Positions 12,717 to 15,589 of a stretch of 15,589 bases of DNA are shown here, in pieces; the stretch's first letter is position 1; each line of letters opens with the position of its first letter. Source of the DNA: Pseudomonadota bacterium (GTDB taxonomy: Bacteria; Pseudomonadota; Alphaproteobacteria; Rhizobiales; Xanthobacteraceae); the NCBI GenBank assembly GCA_023432885.1, contig JAEZEU010000260.1, positions 1 to 15,589 of the forward strand, given 5' to 3'. A program made the translations under genes and the position numbers. The notes below the pieces were generated by a model, which ran no database searches, was not told where the DNA came from, and saw only the letters and a program-made list of their open reading frames with translations.

Positions 12717-14390
12717 ATGGCTACGGCAATCTCGGTACTCGGCGGCGTCGGCCTCTTCCTGCTTGGCATGACCGTGATGACGGACGGCCTGAAGACGCTG
12801 GCCGGCTCCGCCCTGCGCGCGATGCTCGGCAAGGCGGCGGCGACGCCGCTCCAAGGTTCATTCTGGGGCGCCGTCGTCACGCTTCTGGTGCAATCCTCAA
12901 GTGCGACGACCATGACGACAATCGGTCTCGTCAGCGCGGGCTTGTTGACGTTTGAGCAGGGATTGGGGCTTGTCTTTGGCGCCAATGTCGGGACCACCGG
13001 GACGGGCTGGCTGGTCGCGCTTATCGGCGTGCGCGTCTCGCTCACCGCCGCAGCGCTGCCGATGATCTTCATCGGCGCATTGACCAAGCTCCTGGCCAGG
13101 GGCCGGGTGTCCGGAGCCGGCGCCGCGCTGGCCGGATTCGGGCTCGTGCTTTTTGGGCTGACGACCCTGCAGGACGGCATGAGCGGGCTGGCCGAACGGC
13201 TGCACCCGGAGGACCTGCCGGCCGTTGTAGCAGGTGCCGAAGGCCGGTGGTGGTCGAGCCTGCACGGTGTGCTGGTGCTTGTCGTGACCGGACTGGTAAT
13301 GACCGCGCTGATGCAATCGTCAACGGCCGCTGTCGCCGTGACCCTGTCAGCTTACTATGCCGGCGCAATCGGGTTGGACCAGGCCTGCGCGCTGATCATC
13401 GGCCAGAACATCGGAACAGCAACGAGTTCGGCCCTCGCCGCGATAGGCGCAAGCACCACAGCCAAGAGGCTGGCCATTGCCTACGTTCTTTTCAAGCTCG
13501 TCGCCGCCGTTATCGCCCTGGTGCTGTTTCCCGTTACCATCCCCCTGCTGATGCGTGCCTCGAAGAGCGTCGATGGGGTCACGCTGCTGGCCGCATATCA
13601 CACGGCGTATAACGTTGTCGGCGTGGTGGTCCTGCTGCCGCTGGTCCATCGCTTCACGCAACTGGTCGAGCGTATCCTGCCCGAGCGTGGTTCACCGCTG
13701 ACGCGATGTTTGGATCCCCCGACGCTCGCCACTCCGATCGTGGCCGTAGAAGCGGTGCGTCGAACCGTCGCGCGCGTGCTGCTTACGGTATGCGGTTCGG
13801 TCGAGGCGGCACTGGCCGGCCGCGCCGCTCCGGTTCGTCTTGGGAAGGAGGCCGTGACGGTGCAGGATGCAGCCGAGGCGCTGCGGCATGCCCAAAAGTT
13901 CCTGTCGGACGTCACCGGACCGCCTGAGACCGACGACGAGCAGCAACGTCTTACCAGCGTACTGCACGCACTCGACCACGCCTCACGGCTGACGGAGGCC
14001 GCGAATGGCGGAGTCAATTTCGCCACCGTGGGGGACGGACCGGAGGACATCCGCGCCAGAGAGCTGTGCGAGGAAGCGATGCGAACCGCCGCCGCGATTG
14101 CCCGCGCCGTAGCTGCGCCGGTCCCGCCGCTCGTGGCAGCCTCACGCCGCGCCGACGCCATGGCCGGTCCTCGAGCGGTCCGGACCGACGAGGCCATCGC
14201 CGAGCTCGATCGTTGCAGAACCCAGCTTGGCGAAGTGCTGCGTACCCATCGCAGCGCGACGCTCGGCGCGGTTGCCAATGGAACGCTCACCGCCGACGCC
14301 GCACTGGTTCGCGTTGACGCAGTTCGAGGCCTCGAAGCAATGTCGCATCACGCCTGGCGGTCCGCTGTCCATCTGGTCGGTCGCGGCTAA
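12717..14390 (+). CDS. Na/Pi cotransporter family protein with PhoU-like C-terminal domain
   Basis: A 557-residue inner-membrane transporter of the NptA/PNaS family (YjbB-like), expected to move phosphate with sodium. The N-terminal half has about eight hydrophobic segments and the two inverted family repeats: QSSSATT (59-65) with GANVGTTGTG (88-97), and QSSTAAV (200-206) with GQNIGTATSS (229-238). From about residue 330 on, the protein is polar and helical (ERILPERGSP..., QDAAEALRHAQKFL, ALDHASRL), resembling the PhoU-like cytoplasmic domain of this family. The start at 12717 follows TCAGGAG; an earlier in-frame ATG at 12675 lacks such a site. It converges with the PPOX-type gene, 10 bp between stops. 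No pho box is evident upstream; a dispersed repeat fills that space. Family assignment firm; direction of transport not shown. Confidence 0.9.
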   Translation: MATAISVLGGVGLFLLGMTVMTDGLKTLAGSALRAMLGKAAATPLQGSFWGAVVTLLVQSSSATTMTTIGLVSAGLLTFEQGLGLVFGANVGTTGTGWLVALIGVRVSLTAAALPMIFIGALTKLLARGRVSGAGAALAGFGLVLFGLTTLQDGMSGLAERLHPEDLPAVVAGAEGRWWSSLHGVLVLVVTGLVMTALMQSSTAAVAVTLSAYYAGAIGLDQACALIIGQNIGTATSSALAAIGASTTAKRLAIAYVLFKLVAAVIALVLFPVTIPLLMRASKSVDGVTLLAAYHTAYNVVGVVVLLPLVHRFTQLVERILPERGSPLTRCLDPPTLATPIVAVEAVRRTVARVLLTVCGSVEAALAGRAAPVRLGKEAVTVQDAAEALRHAQKFLSDVTGPPETDDEQQRLTSVLHALDHASRLTEAANGGVNFATVGDGPEDIRARELCEEAMRTAAAIARAVAAPVPPLVAASRRADAMAGPRAVRTDEAIAELDRCRTQLGEVLRTHRSATLGAVANGTLTADAALVRVDAVRGLEAMSHHAWRSAVHLVGRG

Positions 14391-14400
14391 GCGCAAAGTC

Positions 14401-15012
14401 CTACCACAAGCTGGCGCGCGCCCTCGCCGGCCATTCCCTGCCGTACTTCTCACCACCGACCGTGTTGTCGCTCATGCCGGCAAGAATTTCGCCGGGCGTC
14501 GGCAGGGTTTTGGGATCGACGCACTTGTCGGGATTCCAGAGATCGGAGCGCACGATGGCGCGGGCGCACTGGAAGTACAGTTCCTCGATTGCCATGACGA
14601 TGACGCTGCGGGGCGCCTTGCCTTCCATGGCGAAGGAAGCCAGCAACTGCGGATCGACCGACAGATGCGCGCGGCCGTTGACGCGCAGCGTGGTGCCGGA
14701 GCCGGGAATCAGGAACAACAGCGCCACGCGCGGATCGCGCACGATGTTGCGGAGCGAATCGACCCGGTTATTGCCGCGGCGGTCCGGCATCATCAGCGTC
14801 TTGTCGTCGTGGATGCGGACGAAGCCGGCGAGGTCGCCGCGCGGCGAGCAATCCAGCCCCTCCGGACCGCAGGTGGCGAGCGCCGCAAAGGGCGACTTCT
14901 CGACCAGCACGCGGTAGGCCGGGGTGAGGCGGTCGGCAACTTTCACCGTGGAGGCTTCATTGGGAGAACCGTAGATCGCTTCCAGCTGTTCGATGGTCGA
15001 GATCACCGTCAT
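14401..15012 (-). CDS. PPOX-type FMN-dependent flavoprotein (pyridoxamine 5'-phosphate oxidase family, MSMEG_1061-like)
   Basis: A 203-residue split-barrel flavoprotein. Key stretches are IEQLEAIYG (7-15), the first strands FAALATCGPEGLDCSPRGD (42-60), MMPDRRGNNRVDSLRNIVRD (74-93), VALLFLIPG (97-105) with TLRVNGRAHLS (108-118), and VIVMAIEELYFQCARAIVRS (138-157) with W159. These match the pyridoxamine 5'-phosphate oxidase-related subfamily around MSMEG_1061, which binds FMN but whose substrates are unknown. I chose the ATG at 15012 over 15033 because the family usually starts with a few residues before IEQL and GGGGAAGG lies just upstream. The gene follows phnN by 39 bp on the same strand and is probably co-transcribed with it. 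Biochemical role unknown. Confidence 0.85.
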   Translation of the reverse strand: MTVISTIEQLEAIYGSPNEASTVKVADRLTPAYRVLVEKSPFAALATCGPEGLDCSPRGDLAGFVRIHDDKTLMMPDRRGNNRVDSLRNIVRDPRVALLFLIPGSGTTLRVNGRAHLSVDPQLLASFAMEGKAPRSVIVMAIEELYFQCARAIVRSDLWNPDKCVDPKTLPTPGEILAGMSDNTVGGEKYGREWPARARASLW

Positions 15013-15051
15013 CACCTTCCCCAATCCTTGCAATCGTCCCTACCCATCCCA

Positions 15052-15589
15052 CTACTCGCCTCGGATGATGCGAAGCAGCTGGCGGGCGTTATATTCCGCG
15101 CTGGAAGCGTTGACGATGGTTACATCCGGTTCGGCGTCATCTACGGTTCGCGCCAGCCGCTGCGAGATGTTGCCGTCGCTGTCGCGTTTGCGCATGGCTA
15201 GCCGCTCGGCAAGCACCTCTGCCGGCGCCGTGATCGCGACTACCACGACATCGGCATAGGCGTGGCGCAATGCCCGGATGACGGTGCGCGAGACGTTGGC
15301 GACCACGGTGCGGCCGGCCCGGATATGGTCGTCGATGCTGCGGGGCAGGCCATAGGCGTGACCATGGGCTTCCCAGTGAACCGCAAACGCCCCGCGCGCC
15401 GTCGCCTCGCGGAAGGCATCCGCACTCATCTGCTCATTGTCTTCCGCGCTGGAAGCCTCGCGCGTCACCACGCGGCGCACGAACGCGATGTTGGCGTCGT
15501 CAGCGCTCGCCGTGCGAGCCAGGCTCAGCAAGGTGTCCTTGCCGGCGCCGCTCGGGCCGACCACCAGCACGAGCCGGCCCGGACCGATT
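15052..15589 (-). CDS. phnN: Ribose 1,5-bisphosphate phosphokinase PhnN (partial, N-terminus outside window)
   Basis: The visible 178 residues read IGPGRLVLVVGPSGAGKDT onward to a stop at 15052, so only the first few residues lie beyond the right edge. The P-loop GPSGAGKDT is followed by the guanylate-kinase-like features RRVVTREASSAEDNEQMS, FAVHWEAHGHAYGLP, GRTVVANVSRTVI and VVVAITAPAEVLAERL, all typical of PhnN. PhnN phosphorylates ribose 1,5-bisphosphate to PRPP in phosphonate (C-P lyase) breakdown, in the cytoplasm. Other phn genes should lie to the right. It precedes the PPOX-type gene by 39 bp on the same strand. Confidence 0.92.
   Translation of the reverse strand, partial: IGPGRLVLVVGPSGAGKDTLLSLARTASADDANIAFVRRVVTREASSAEDNEQMSADAFREATARGAFAVHWEAHGHAYGLPRSIDDHIRAGRTVVANVSRTVIRALRHAYADVVVVAITAPAEVLAERLAMRKRDSDGNISQRLARTVDDAEPDVTIVNASSAEYNARQLLRIIRGE

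Noticed and set aside
12284..13180. Minus-strand frame (298 codons) overlapping the repeat and transporter start
   Set aside because: Most of it is antisense to the transporter membrane segments, with Pro/Ser/Thr-rich shadow composition.

Overview
The window looks like chromosome from an alphaproteobacterium of the Bradyrhizobium/Rhodopseudomonas group. The reasons are high GC with strongly GC-rich third codon positions, a napEDABC operon behind an FNR/FixK-type box, and several short intergenic repeats of kinds I recall from Bradyrhizobiaceae genomes. No rRNA, tRNA, CRISPR array, transposase or phage gene was seen.

Layout. Positions 1-2715 (minus strand) carry a flavin-dependent luciferase-family monooxygenase followed by two paralogous SsuA/NitT/TauA-type periplasmic binding proteins; the second runs off the left edge. 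This looks like a sulfonate-like or other small organic compound uptake and oxidation cluster whose ABC permease and ATPase should lie beyond the left edge. Positions 2716-3002 form a divergent control region with a 12-bp palindrome nearer the monooxygenase and an FNR/FixK box nearer nap. Positions 3003-7175 (plus) are the complete periplasmic nitrate reductase operon napE-D-A-B-C, closed by a GC-rich hairpin. Quinol electrons would pass from NapC (tetraheme, membrane) to NapB (diheme) to NapA (Mo-bisMGD and [4Fe-4S]), with NapD as the NapA signal-peptide chaperone.

Positions 7280-8389 encode a compact RecD/Dda-like SF1 helicase. Positions 8754-9965 encode methionine sulfoxide reductases A and B, MsrA with a signal peptide and MsrB without. 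Next come a small exported protein of unknown function (10128-10496), a 53-residue membrane peptide resembling DUF3309 (10669-10830), a 96-residue unknown protein behind two perfect inverted repeats (11050-11340), and a convergent DUF4112 protein (11345-11884, minus). A gene-free stretch of about 830 bp (11885-12716) is largely filled by a structured dispersed repeat.

The right end has a phosphate theme: a Na/Pi-cotransporter (NptA/YjbB-like) with a cytoplasmic PhoU-like tail (12717-14390). It converges on a minus-strand pair made of PhnN (ribose 1,5-bisphosphate phosphokinase, cut by the right edge) and a PPOX-type flavoprotein.

Most genes belong to known families. The less explained signals are the two odd-centred palindromes before the gene at 11050, the nested palindromic repeat at about 12040-12660, the different export routes of the two paralogous binding proteins, and the split compartments of MsrA and MsrB. 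I found no convincing undescribed multi-gene system.
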